Shown piece by piece: positions 1-7,762 of a stretch of 16,688 nt of DNA. The position numbers and the translations under genes are program-made. This DNA is from Rhodanobacter sp. UBA5168 (lineage in GTDB: Bacteria > Pseudomonadota > Gammaproteobacteria > Xanthomonadales > Rhodanobacteraceae): positions 923 to 17,610 of the forward strand of contig DHXA01000180.1 of NCBI GenBank assembly GCA_002413455.1, read 5' to 3'. Under the pieces are notes generated by a model. That model saw only the letters and a program-made list of their open reading frames with translations. It ran no database searches and was not told the DNA's origin. Position 1 is the first letter of the stretch. Each line of letters begins with the position of its first letter.

Positions 1-63
1 AGTCAGCGTCGTCAGCGCCGCCAGCAACTGCGTGCAGACAAGAAGCTGCCGGCCAAGCCATGA
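1..63 (+). CDS. lapA: C-terminal end of a LapA-like (DUF1049) protein, partial
   Basis: An open frame enters from the left edge and ends at a TGA at 61-63, encoding 20 residues rich in Arg, Gln and Lys (it ends KKLPAKP). That stop overlaps the lapB start by 4 nt (ATGA). LapA-type proteins are small inner-membrane proteins with two helices and a basic, coiled-coil-like cytoplasmic tail. They are usually encoded directly upstream of lapB and work with it in LPS assembly. Only the tail is visible, so the name rests on position and composition; no membrane segment can be checked. Confidence 0.6.
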   Translation, partial: SQRRQRRQQLRADKKLPAKP

Positions 64-1232
64 ATCTCCTCTATGTGCTGGTGCCGTTGGTTCCAGTAGC
101 GTTTGTCCTGGGCTGGTGGGCTTCTCGCCAGGCTGGCGCGCGTCGTTCCGGTGCCGAAGTCAGCGAGCTTTCCTCGGATTATTTCCGCGGCCTGAATTAC
201 CTGCTCAACGAGGAGCAGGATAAAGCGATCGAAGTCTTCCTCAAGCTGGCCGAATACAACCGCGACACGGTCGAGACGCACCTGGCGCTGGGCAACCTGT
301 TTCGCCGGCGCGGTGAAGTGGATCGGGCGATCCGGCTGCATCAGCATCTGGTTTCACGACCCGGTCTGTCCGACGCGATGAAGACCGTGGCCTTGCTGGA
401 GCTCGGCGAGGACTACATGCGCGCCGGCCTGCTCGATCGCGCCGAAGCGCTGTTCTCCGACCTGGTGGCGATGGACGCCCATGCGCCATCGGCGTTGCGT
501 CACCTGATTGCGATCTATCAGCACGAACGCGACTGGCACAAGGCGATCGAGCACGCACGCCGGCTGGAGGTGATGACCGGCGAGGACGAGGCCCCGATGA
601 TCGCCCAGTTTTACTGCGAACTGGCCGACCGCTCGCGTCAGCATGGTGCTAGGGCCGAAGCCCGCGACTACCTGCATCAGGCATTCGAATGCCAGCCCGA
701 TTGCGTGCGCGCGTTCATGTTGACCGGCCGCCTGCAATCCGAGGATGGTCATCACGAAGAGGCGGTAACCGCTTACGAAGCCGCGGTGGATGCCGACATC
801 GCGTTCACTCCGGAGATCCTGCCGCCGTTGCTCAACAGCTATGCCCGCTCGCAGCAGATGGAGCGCGCCGAAAGTTTCCTGCGCGACATGCTGGGGCGAT
901 ACCACGGCGTTTCACCGGTGCTTGCACTGACCCATCTCTACCGGCAGCGCGATGGCGAGCGGGCGGCCATCGACTTTCTCACTGCGCAGTTGCGCCAGCG
1001 GCCATCGGTACGCGGCCTGATGGCGCTGATCGACGCAACCATGGACAAGATCGAGGGCGAGGCGCGCGAGAATTTCCTGATCCTGCGTGACCTCACCCGC
1101 AAGCTGCTGGAAGGCCAGGCGATGTACCGCTGCAGCCGCTGCGGCTTCGGTGCCAAGGCGCATCACTGGCAATGCCCCAGTTGCAAGAGCTGGAGCACGA
1201 TCCGACCGATCCACGGCGTCGCCAGCGAGTGA
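60..1232 (+). CDS. lapB: Lipopolysaccharide assembly protein B (TPR plus rubredoxin-like zinc domain)
   Basis: The 390-residue product matches the length of E. coli LapB (389). One N-terminal membrane helix (about residues 3-20) is followed by a long helical TPR region (about 40-340), which begins with SSDYFRGLNYLLNEEQDKAI. A C-terminal rubredoxin-like knuckle has Cys358, Cys361, Cys372 and Cys375. In E. coli, LapB sits in the inner membrane and presents LpxC to the FtsH protease, so it limits LPS synthesis; the TPR and zinc parts are both required. It overlaps the upstream lapA-like gene by 4 nt and is followed 19 nt later by the wbpL-like gene. This suggests one transcript that joins LPS control to sugar-chain synthesis. 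Confidence 0.95.
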   Translation: MNLLYVLVPLVPVAFVLGWWASRQAGARRSGAEVSELSSDYFRGLNYLLNEEQDKAIEVFLKLAEYNRDTVETHLALGNLFRRRGEVDRAIRLHQHLVSRPGLSDAMKTVALLELGEDYMRAGLLDRAEALFSDLVAMDAHAPSALRHLIAIYQHERDWHKAIEHARRLEVMTGEDEAPMIAQFYCELADRSRQHGARAEARDYLHQAFECQPDCVRAFMLTGRLQSEDGHHEEAVTAYEAAVDADIAFTPEILPPLLNSYARSQQMERAESFLRDMLGRYHGVSPVLALTHLYRQRDGERAAIDFLTAQLRQRPSVRGLMALIDATMDKIEGEARENFLILRDLTRKLLEGQAMYRCSRCGFGAKAHHWQCPSCKSWSTIRPIHGVASE

Positions 1233-1251
1233 CCGGAGCATGAGGACGTAC

Positions 1252-2259
1252 ATGGCCATCGGATGGTTGCCCGCAGCGTTTCTGATCACATGGCTGCTGG
1301 TGCGCGGAGCCATCGGCTACGCACATCGACGCGGCATGCTCGATCAACCAGGTCAACGCCGCTCGCATCGTCTGCCGACACCTCGTGGGGGCGGTATAGG
1401 CATCGTCATCGCGATGCTGGCCTGCCTGCCTGGGGCGCTATGGGCAGCATGGCCGTCCAGCGTCATCTCTGGCCTGCTCGTTGCGCTTTCCCTGGTGGCG
1501 CTGGCGGGCTGGTGGGACGACCACCGTGCGCTGCCGGTGTTGCCGCGTCTGGGCGCGCAGCTGCTGGGCTCAGGTGTGTTTTCGCTCATTCTGGTGATGA
1601 CAGGCTTGTCGTGGTGGTGGCTGCCGCTGTTGCTGGTCGGCGGGGTATGGAGCATCAACCTGCACAACTTCATGGACGGCATAGACGGGTTGCTGGCGCA
1701 GCAGGCCATCTTCGTCGGTTGCGGCTTGGCCTGGTTGGCATGGGTGGCTTCACAGCCCGCGCTGACGATCGCCTCGGCCAGCCTGGCGGCTTCAGTGCTG
1801 GGGTTCGGCTGCTACAACAGGCCACCGGCGCGCATCTTCATGGGCGATGTCGGCAGCGGCAGCATCGGCCTGCTGATCTTTGCATTCAGCGCGATGCTGT
1901 GGCGGGTGGATCATGCCTTGCTATGGCCGGCGCTGATCCTGTCATCGGCGTTCGTGGTCGATTCCAGCCTGACTTTACTGCTCCGCATGTGGCGCGGACG
2001 CCGCTGGTACACTGCGCATCGCGAACATCTGTATCAATGGTTGGTGCGCCGCGGCGCAACCCATGCGCAGGTGGATACCGTCTATCTGGGATGGAATCTG
2101 CTGATCGCGGCACCGTTGGCCTGGTTGGCCTGCAGTCATCTGCGACTGGCGCTGCCGGTTACCATAGCCGTCTATCTGGGGGCGGCAGCAATTTGGTTGT
2201 CACTGAAACGTCGCTGTCTGCGACGACACCGGCCCAAGGCACCCCATGTCACTGCGTAA
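1252..2259 (+). CDS. wbpL: WbpL/WecA-type undecaprenyl-phosphate sugar-1-phosphate transferase (MraY/WecA family)
   Basis: This polytopic membrane enzyme (335 residues, about 10 helices) should transfer a HexNAc-1-phosphate from a UDP-sugar to undecaprenyl phosphate, the first step of a lipid-linked glycan such as O-antigen. Family motifs visible are WWDDHRALP with Asp89/Asp90, NFMDGIDG (139-146) with Asp142/Asp145, RIFMGDVGSGSIG around Asp199, and the cytoplasmic His motif AHREHLYQ (255-262). I chose ATG 1252 because TGAGGA at 1241-1246 lies 5 nt upstream; ATG 1240 is possible but its ribosome site is only 1 nt away. The 3' end overlaps the next gene by 14 nt. WbpL-like rather than WecA is inferred from the wbpM partner directly downstream; the sugar is not determined. 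Confidence 0.88.
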   Translation: MAIGWLPAAFLITWLLVRGAIGYAHRRGMLDQPGQRRSHRLPTPRGGGIGIVIAMLACLPGALWAAWPSSVISGLLVALSLVALAGWWDDHRALPVLPRLGAQLLGSGVFSLILVMTGLSWWWLPLLLVGGVWSINLHNFMDGIDGLLAQQAIFVGCGLAWLAWVASQPALTIASASLAASVLGFGCYNRPPARIFMGDVGSGSIGLLIFAFSAMLWRVDHALLWPALILSSAFVVDSSLTLLLRMWRGRRWYTAHREHLYQWLVRRGATHAQVDTVYLGWNLLIAAPLAWLACSHLRLALPVTIAVYLGAAAIWLSLKRRCLRRHRPKAPHVTA

Positions 2260-4144
2260 ATTTGTCGGCATCATCCATCCGCGCGTCGCGGTCGTGTTTC
2301 ACGATCTGGCGGTGACCGCGATCGCCTGGTGGCTCGCCAAGCTGCTGCGCTACGCCTTGAACCCGGACGAGATCGTCAGCTTCCAGCTGCTGGAATTCCC
2401 GATCGTCTTGCTGGTGCAAAGCCTGATCTTCCGCTGGACCGGTCTGTACAGGAGCGTCTGGCGTTTTGCCAGCTTGCCGGACCTGTGGAACATTCTGCGC
2501 GCCGCGCTCACCGGCGCGGTGGTGATCTACCTTGGTCTGTTCCTGTACAACCGCCTCGACGGTGTGCCGCGCTCGGTGCTGCTGCTCTATCCGGTCCTGC
2601 TGGCGGTGTTGCTGGGCGCGCCGAGGCTGGCGTATCGGTACTGGAAAGACAGCCGCAACGACCTGCTGCACAACCAGACTGTGAAACGTGTCCTTATCGT
2701 TGGTGCGGACCGCGCGGGCGAGGTCCTCTCACGCGATCTTCGCCACGACAATCGATATGCCGTGGTCGGCTTTGTTGACGACAAGGCCAGCCTGCGCGGC
2801 GCCAGCATCAACGGCCATCCGGTGCTGGGTCGTTTCGATCAGTTGCCCGAGGTGGCGCGCGAAGCGGCGGTGGACATGCTGCTGATCGCGCTGCCGGGGG
2901 CGTCGACCATCGAGATGCGGCGCGTGGTATCGCTGTGCGACGAAACCGATCTGCCGTATCGGACGGTGCCGCGGCTCGAAGATGTGGTTGCCGGAAGGGC
3001 GCAGTTCAACCAGATCAAGGAGGTGGCGATCGAGGATCTGCTCGGTCGCGACACGGTGGAACTGGACTGGACCGCGATCCGCGAAACCCTCAGCGCGCGC
3101 CGCGTGCTGGTGACCGGCGGTGGCGGCTCGATCGGTTCGGAGTTGTGCCGGCAGGTGGCGCGGCTGGGCGCGCAGTCGCTCACCGTGGTGGAGCAGAGCG
3201 AGTACAACCTCTATCGGATCACCCAGGAACTTCGCGCGGATTTTCCGGAACTGATCCTCGAAGGCATCCTGGCCAATTGCGGCGATCTCCCAGCGATGCA
3301 GAAGGCATTCGCCGAGGTCATGCCGCAGGTGGTGTTCCATGCCGCGGCTTATAAGCATGTGCCGATGCTGCAGGGGCAATTGCGCGCGGCATTCCGCAAC
3401 AACGTGCTGGGCACGCGCACGGTGGCCGACGTGGCCCGCGAGTTCGGGGTCGAGTGTTTCGTGCTGATCTCCACCGATAAAGCGGTCAATCCGACCAGCG
3501 TGATGGGCGCGTGCAAACGTGTCGCCGAGATCTATTGCCAGAATCTCAACGCCCATGCCGACACCCGTTTCATGACGGTACGTTTCGGCAACGTGCTGGA
3601 TTCGGCCGGCTCGGTGGTGCCGCTGTTCCGCAGGCAGATCCGCGACGGCGGTCCGGTCACCGTGACCCATCCGGAAATTTCCCGCTATTTCATGACGATC
3701 CCGGAGGCCTGCCAGCTGATCCTGCAGACCGCGAGCATCGGCAAAGGCGGCGAGATTTTTGCGCTCGACATGGGCGAGCCGGTCAAGATACGCGACCTGG
3801 CCGAGCAGATGATCCGCCTCGCCGGAAAGAAGCCGGGCAGCGAGATCCCGATTGTGTACACCGGCCTGCGCGCCGGCGAAAAGCTGTTCGAGGAACTGTT
3901 CCACCCGCTGGAAAACTACAGCGCCACCGCGCACGCCAAGATCTTCCTGGCGCAGCATCGCGAGGTATCGTGGGAACTGTTGCAGGCGCTGTTGCACAAG
4001 GCTGCCGAAGCGGTCGATGTTTTCAATGAGGAAGAACTTCGCCGCTGCGTTTCCAGCCTGCTGCCTTCGTTCCGCTGGAGCGAATCGGCACAACCGGACA
4101 ATGTCGTGTCGATCCGTCGTGCCAACCCGGAGATCAGTGAGTGA
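2246..4144 (+). CDS. wbpM: WbpM/FlaA1-family membrane-bound UDP-N-acetylglucosamine dehydratase
   Basis: The 632-residue product is full length for the large WbpM/PglF/CapD class. Four membrane helices (about 12-130) come first, then a first nucleotide-binding fold (VLIVGADRAG, 149-158). The catalytic short-chain-dehydrogenase-like domain has the NAD motif GGGGSIG at 291-297. The active-site segment is STDK (409-412) followed by M420-G-A-C-K424, so Met replaces the usual SDR Tyr, as is typical of the Ser-Met-Lys C6-dehydratases. The reaction is UDP-GlcNAc to the 4-keto-6-deoxy sugar, which feeds QuiNAc, FucNAc or bacillosamine-type residues. The start ATG has AAGG at 2236-2239 and overlaps wbpL by 14 nt, consistent with translational coupling. 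WbpL and WbpM are known partners in B-band O-antigen synthesis in Pseudomonas aeruginosa. Confidence 0.92.
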   Translation: MSLRKFVGIIHPRVAVVFHDLAVTAIAWWLAKLLRYALNPDEIVSFQLLEFPIVLLVQSLIFRWTGLYRSVWRFASLPDLWNILRAALTGAVVIYLGLFLYNRLDGVPRSVLLLYPVLLAVLLGAPRLAYRYWKDSRNDLLHNQTVKRVLIVGADRAGEVLSRDLRHDNRYAVVGFVDDKASLRGASINGHPVLGRFDQLPEVAREAAVDMLLIALPGASTIEMRRVVSLCDETDLPYRTVPRLEDVVAGRAQFNQIKEVAIEDLLGRDTVELDWTAIRETLSARRVLVTGGGGSIGSELCRQVARLGAQSLTVVEQSEYNLYRITQELRADFPELILEGILANCGDLPAMQKAFAEVMPQVVFHAAAYKHVPMLQGQLRAAFRNNVLGTRTVADVAREFGVECFVLISTDKAVNPTSVMGACKRVAEIYCQNLNAHADTRFMTVRFGNVLDSAGSVVPLFRRQIRDGGPVTVTHPEISRYFMTIPEACQLILQTASIGKGGEIFALDMGEPVKIRDLAEQMIRLAGKKPGSEIPIVYTGLRAGEKLFEELFHPLENYSATAHAKIFLAQHREVSWELLQALLHKAAEAVDVFNEEELRRCVSSLLPSFRWSESAQPDNVVSIRRANPEISE

Positions 4145-5025
4145 GCAAACCCCTGCGCAAGGTGGTATTTCCCGTAGCCGGACTCGGTACACGCTTTCTG
4201 CCGGCGACCAAGGTGGTTGCCAAGGAAATGCTGCCGGTCCTCGACAAGCCGCTGATCCAGTACGCCGTGGACGAGGCGGTGGACGCAGGGGCCGATACCC
4301 TGATCTTCGTCACCAATCGTTACAAGCACGCCATTGCCGACTACTTCGACAAGGCCTACGAGCTGGAGGCGAAGCTGCAGGAAAAAGGCAAGGACGAATT
4401 GCTGGCCCTGGTGCAGGGCACGCTGCCGCGGCACGTGCGGGCGATCTTCGTGACCCAGCCCGAGGCGCTTGGCTTGGGTCATGCCGTGCTGTGCGCCAAG
4501 CCGGTGGTCGGTGACGAACCGTTCGGCGTGGTGCTGCCCGATGATCTGATCTGGAACGGGGCAGTCGGCACCGGCAAGGGTGCGCTGCGGCAGATGGCCG
4601 AACTCGCCGATGCCCGGCAGGCCGGCGTAATCGCGGTGGAGGAAGTACCGCACGACGAGACCGACAAGTACGGCATCGTTGACGCCACGCCGATCGACGA
4701 GCGCAGCGCCTTGATCCGCTACATGGTCGAAAAACCCAAGCCGGCCGATGCGCCGTCGGACCTGGCCGTGGTGGGCCGCTATGTGCTGCCTGCCCGCATC
4801 TTTCAATTGCTGGAGCAGACCACGCCAGGCGCTGGCGGTGAAATCCAGCTGACCGATGCCATCGAGGCGCTGTTGAAGGAACAGGGCAAAGTGCTGGCCT
4901 ATCGCTTCGAAGGAACACGCTTCGACTGCGGCAACAAGGCTGGCCTGGTTCGCGCCACCATGCACATGGCCATGCAGGATCCGAAGCTCGTGCCCACCGT
5001 GCGCGCATTTCTCGATCAGCTTTGA
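4141..5025 (+). CDS. galU: UTP--glucose-1-phosphate uridylyltransferase
   Basis: This cytoplasmic enzyme makes UDP-glucose from UTP and glucose-1-phosphate, for LPS core, exopolysaccharide and osmoregulated glucans. The 294-residue product shows the nucleotidyltransferase signature FPVAGLGTRFLPATK (10-24), EALGLGHAV (108-115), LPDD at 132-135, VEKPKP (196-201), GEIQLTDA (233-240) and FDCGNK (261-266), all expected for GalU. It starts at GTG 4141 and overlaps the wbpM stop by 4 nt (GTGA). GGAGAT at 4129-4134, 6 nt upstream, supports that start. It appears to be the last gene of the envelope operon, because a strong hairpin follows. Confidence 0.96.
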   Translation: MSKPLRKVVFPVAGLGTRFLPATKVVAKEMLPVLDKPLIQYAVDEAVDAGADTLIFVTNRYKHAIADYFDKAYELEAKLQEKGKDELLALVQGTLPRHVRAIFVTQPEALGLGHAVLCAKPVVGDEPFGVVLPDDLIWNGAVGTGKGALRQMAELADARQAGVIAVEEVPHDETDKYGIVDATPIDERSALIRYMVEKPKPADAPSDLAVVGRYVLPARIFQLLEQTTPGAGGEIQLTDAIEALLKEQGKVLAYRFEGTRFDCGNKAGLVRATMHMAMQDPKLVPTVRAFLDQL

Positions 5026-5033
5026 GCTACATG

Positions 5034-5063
5034 CGATTCATGCAGCCGTGGCTGCATGAATCG
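5034..5063 (+). terminator. Perfect 13-bp hairpin after galU, probable transcription terminator
   Basis: The arm GATTCATGCAGCC (5035-5047) is followed after only 2 nt by its exact reverse complement (5050-5062), and the flanking C5034/G5063 pair extends the stem. With a four-base loop the usable stem is 13 bp. It starts 9 nt after the galU stop. There is no T-run on its 3' side, so it is not a textbook Rho-independent terminator; it could also protect the transcript end or be a bound palindrome. Both strands can fold. Confidence 0.55.
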
Positions 5064-5067
5064 TGCG

Positions 5068-5098
5068 TTGGCGGGCACCGCCGTCCGGGGAATATGCT
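5068..5098 (+). promoter_or_regulatory. Possible sigma-70 promoter for the puuB-like gene
   Basis: TTGGCG (5068-5073) and TATGCT (5093-5098) lie 19 nt apart. The -10 is good; the -35 is weak and the spacing slightly long. Initiation would fall near 5105, about 33 nt before the chosen ATG 5138 and just after the galU hairpin. That would make the oxidase and csaA a separate transcription unit. Read by eye only. Confidence 0.35.
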
Positions 5099-5137
5099 TG
5101 CTTGATGCCGGGCATCGATGCGAGCTTTCGCAGCAGC

Positions 5138-6418
5138 ATGAATCCACACTCCTACTATCGCGCCACCGCTACGCCCTACGCGCCCCATCCGCCGCTTCAG
5201 GGCGGCGCGCGTGCGCGGGTGGCGATCATCGGTGGCGGTTTCGCGGGACTCAATACTGCGCTGGGACTGGCCGAGCGCGGCGTACGCGACGTGGTGGTAC
5301 TGGAGCGCGAACAGATCGGTTTCGGTGCGTCCGGCCGCAATGGCGGCTTTGTGTTTGCCGGGTATTCGCTGGGCGAGCAATCGCTGCTCGATCAACTGGG
5401 CGAAGCGCGCGCGCAGGCCTTGTTCAAGCTCACCACCGAGGCGGTGCAACGCGTCCGCCAGCGCATCACCGACTACGCCATCGCGTGCGATGTGGTCGAC
5501 GAGGGTGTGATCTGGGCCAACTGGTTCCGTGATCCGGCTGTGTTGCGCCAGCGCCAGCAGCTGCTGGCCGAGCATTATGGCGTGCAGTGGCAATGGCTGC
5601 CCGAGACCGAACTGCGCGCACGTGTACGCAGCGAGCGCTATCACGATGGCCTTTACGAGCGCGACGCCTTGCATCTGCATCCGCTCAACTACGCGATTGG
5701 TCTCGCGGCAGCCGCCGCCGGGCAGGGCGTGCGCATCCATGAGAACAGCGGCGTCCGCAGCCTCACGCGTGAAGGTCTGCAATGGCGTGTGCGCACCGCG
5801 CAAGGCCATTTGCTGGTCGATCAGGTTGTGCTGGCATGCGGCGGTTATCTGGCCGGCCTGCAGAGGCCGATCGATCGGGCGATCCTGCCGATCGCGACCT
5901 ATGTGATGGTGACCGAGCCGCTGGGTCATCGTATGGACGAGTGCCTGCATACTCGTGCGGCGGTCTACGACAGCCGTTTCGCCTTCGATTACTACCGCGC
6001 GCTGCCGGACACGCGGCTGCTGTGGGGTGGCCGCATCTCGATCCTCAACCGTTCGCCGCAAGCGGTGCAGCGGCTGCTGACGAAAGACCTGCTGCGAGTG
6101 TTTCCACAATTGCAGGGCGTCAAGATCGACTATGCATGGTCGGGCCTGATGAGTTATGCCCGGCACCAGATGCCGCAGATCGGTGGCAGCGACAACGGCC
6201 TTTGGTGGGCTCAGGCATTCGGCGGTCATGGCCTGGCACCGACCTGTGCCGCCGGTGAACTGTTGGCGGCGGCGATCGCCGGAGGCGACGATCGCTGGAA
6301 ACAATTTGGCGACTATGGCCTAGGTAGCACGCATCGGCCATTCGGTTATCTTGGGGCGCAGGCGACGTACTGGTGGCAGCAAGGCCGTGACTGGTTGAAG
6401 ACGAGGCTGGAAGGATGA
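5138..6418 (+). CDS. puuB: PuuB/OrdL-like FAD-dependent amine oxidoreductase (gamma-glutamylputrescine oxidase family)
   Basis: The 426-residue flavoprotein of the D-amino-acid-oxidase fold equals E. coli PuuB in length. It shows the dinucleotide motif GGGFAG (32-37), [10 protein letters not shown] (61-70), HLHPLN around residue 181, and VKIDYAWSG plus a QAFGGHG segment near the C-terminus; all have close counterparts in PuuB. The N-terminus [12 protein letters not shown] also aligns with PuuB's, which favours ATG 5138 over in-frame upstream starts at 5063 (GTG) and 5105 (ATG). PuuB oxidises gamma-glutamylputrescine to the aldehyde, giving H2O2 and ammonia. No other putrescine-pathway gene is in the window, so the substrate could be another amine or amino acid. 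Its stop overlaps the csaA start by 4 nt. Confidence 0.85.
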   Translation: MNPHSYYRATATPYAPHPPLQGGARARVAIIGGGFAGLNTALGLAERGVRDVVVLEREQIGFGASGRNGGFVFAGYSLGEQSLLDQLGEARAQALFKLTTEAVQRVRQRITDYAIACDVVDEGVIWANWFRDPAVLRQRQQLLAEHYGVQWQWLPETELRARVRSERYHDGLYERDALHLHPLNYAIGLAAAAAGQGVRIHENSGVRSLTREGLQWRVRTAQGHLLVDQVVLACGGYLAGLQRPIDRAILPIATYVMVTEPLGHRMDECLHTRAAVYDSRFAFDYYRALPDTRLLWGGRISILNRSPQAVQRLLTKDLLRVFPQLQGVKIDYAWSGLMSYARHQMPQIGGSDNGLWWAQAFGGHGLAPTCAAGELLAAAIAGGDDRWKQFGDYGLGSTHRPFGYLGAQATYWWQQGRDWLKTRLEG

Positions 6419-6762
6419 GCGAAGCAGATCGGGGTGAAATCAGCTGGGCCGATTTCGAGAAGGTGTTGATTGTCGCCGGCACGGTGACGCGGGTGGAGCC
6501 ATTCCCCGAAGCACGCAAGCCGGCGTGGAAAGTGTGGGTGGATTTCGGCCCGCATGGCGAAAAGAAAACCAGCGCGCAGATCGCCGCGCTCTACAGCGCA
6601 GACGAGCTGGTCGGCAGGCAGATTGTCGGCGTGATCAACTTCCCCGAGAAGCAGATCGGCCCGTTTCGCTCGCAATTCCTGCTGACCGGTTTCCACACCG
6701 ATGCAGGGGTGGTGGTTACCGCGATCGAGCGCCCTGTGCCGAACGGCACGCGGCTGGCCTGA
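6415..6762 (+). CDS. csaA: CsaA-like tRNA-binding-domain protein (secretion chaperone homologue)
   Basis: The 115-residue protein consists of one OB-fold tRNA-binding (EMAP-II/MetRS C-terminal-like) domain. Segments matching CsaA are [11 protein letters not shown] (30-40), TSAQI (52-56), VGVINFP (71-77) and PVPNGTRL near the end. In Bacillus CsaA is a dimeric export-related chaperone that binds SecA and preproteins, and related proteins bind tRNA. Its role in Proteobacteria is unclear. The start ATG overlaps the preceding oxidase stop (ATGA), with GAGG at 6403-6406 8 nt upstream, so the two are probably co-translated. Confidence 0.9.
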   Translation: MSEADRGEISWADFEKVLIVAGTVTRVEPFPEARKPAWKVWVDFGPHGEKKTSAQIAALYSADELVGRQIVGVINFPEKQIGPFRSQFLLTGFHTDAGVVVTAIERPVPNGTRLA

Positions 6763-6793
6763 ACCGGGCTGCGTTGCCCGCGATTTGCCCGCA

Positions 6794-6807
6794 ACGTGCC
6801 AGCACGT
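6794..6807. repeat. Short perfect inverted repeat before the beta-lactamase gene
   Basis: ACGTGC (6794-6799), a 2-nt spacer, then GCACGT (6802-6807) form a dyad in the 97-nt gap between csaA and the beta-lactamase gene. It could be a small hairpin or a regulator site. No clear -35/-10 pair was seen in this gap, and short dyads of this kind are frequent in GC-rich DNA. Confidence 0.25.
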
Positions 6808-6859
6808 GCGCACCATCGCTGACCACCATGACGCCTTCGTCCCCGTCCTGGAGTCCAGC

Positions 6860-7738
6860 ATGAATCCCATCATCCGCGCGCTGTGGATCAGCGCCGCCCT
6901 GTTCGCGACAAACCTGGCGCATGCGCACGATGCCAGCTGGAGCCAGCCGCGGCGGCCGTTTCGCATCTACGGCAACAGCTGGTACGTGGGCACCCAGGGG
7001 CTGAGCGCGATCCTGGTCACCTCGCCGCAGGGACATGTGCTGATCGACGGCACGCTGGAAGAAAATGCGGCGCAGATCGAGGCGAACATCCGCGCACTCG
7101 GCTTCCGCCTGCGCGACATCAGGTTGATCCTCAATTCGCACGCCCACTTCGATCATGCCGGGGCGATTGCACAGCTGGCGCGCGACAGCGGCGCTGCCGT
7201 GGCGGCGAGCGCGGCGGGCGCCAAAGAGCTGCGTTCTGGTGGCGACGATCCGGACGATCCGCAATACGGCATGGCGACGCGTTATCCGGCGGTCAGCCAG
7301 ATCAAGGTGGTTGCCGATGGAGGTACCGAGCGGGTGGGGCCGATTGCGATTGTCGCGCACTACACGCCGGGCCACACGCCAGGCAGTACCTCATGGACCT
7401 GGCGTTCCTGCGAAAAGACCCGCTGCCTGACCCTGGCCTACGTCGACAGCCTCACCGCACTCGGTCGCGACGGCTTTCGTTACAGCGATGACGCGGCGCG
7501 GGTCGCGAGCTTTCGCCAGTCGTTCGCGACCGTCGCCGCCTTGCCCTGCGACATCCTGATCACCCCGCATCCGGACGCCAGCGGCTTCATGCAGAAGATC
7601 GCCGCACGCGATCGCAGCCATTCGCCGGTGGCCTTGATCGACAGTGGCGCCTGCCGCGCCTATGCCGCGGCGGCGCGTCCACGCTTCGAGGCGCAGCTGG
7701 TGGCGGAGCGGCAGGCTGCACACGCAACCGGCAAGTGA
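6860..7738 (+). CDS. Subclass B3 metallo-beta-lactamase, secreted
   Basis: The 292-residue product starts with a signal peptide (hydrophobic stretch about 5-20, probable cleavage after AHA near residue 22). All B3 zinc ligands are present: His94-Ala-His96-Phe-Asp98-His99, His172 in GHTPGSTSWTW, and His237 in ITPHPDAS. The conserved DSL (196-198) and the Cys230/Cys265 pair correspond to the B3 serine and C-terminal disulphide seen in Stenotrophomonas L1. The expected activity is zinc-dependent hydrolysis of beta-lactams, often including carbapenems, in the periplasm. ATG 6860 has GGAG at 6850-6853 and places the signal peptide correctly. No adjacent LysR/AmpR-type regulator is in the window. 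The beta-lactam spectrum cannot be read from sequence. Confidence 0.9.
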   Translation: MNPIIRALWISAALFATNLAHAHDASWSQPRRPFRIYGNSWYVGTQGLSAILVTSPQGHVLIDGTLEENAAQIEANIRALGFRLRDIRLILNSHAHFDHAGAIAQLARDSGAAVAASAAGAKELRSGGDDPDDPQYGMATRYPAVSQIKVVADGGTERVGPIAIVAHYTPGHTPGSTSWTWRSCEKTRCLTLAYVDSLTALGRDGFRYSDDAARVASFRQSFATVAALPCDILITPHPDASGFMQKIAARDRSHSPVALIDSGACRAYAAAARPRFEAQLVAERQAAHATGK

Positions 7739-7762
7739 TCCATCGCCGGCTTGCGCAATGGC

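Noticed and set aside
2729..4192. Open frame of 487 codons on the minus strand opposite wbpM
   Set aside because: The same type of antisense shadow; composition is atypical, no motif or ribosome site was seen, and it covers the well-supported dehydratase domain.
5063..5137. Earlier starts (GTG 5063, ATG 5105) for the puuB-like protein
   Set aside because: 5063 lies in the hairpin end. 5105 would coincide with the likely transcription start, and the extra residues have no counterpart in PuuB, which aligns from ATG 5138.
5027..6304. Open frame of 425 codons on the minus strand opposite the puuB-like gene
   Set aside because: The + strand reading matches PuuB over its whole length; the antisense product has no recognisable feature.
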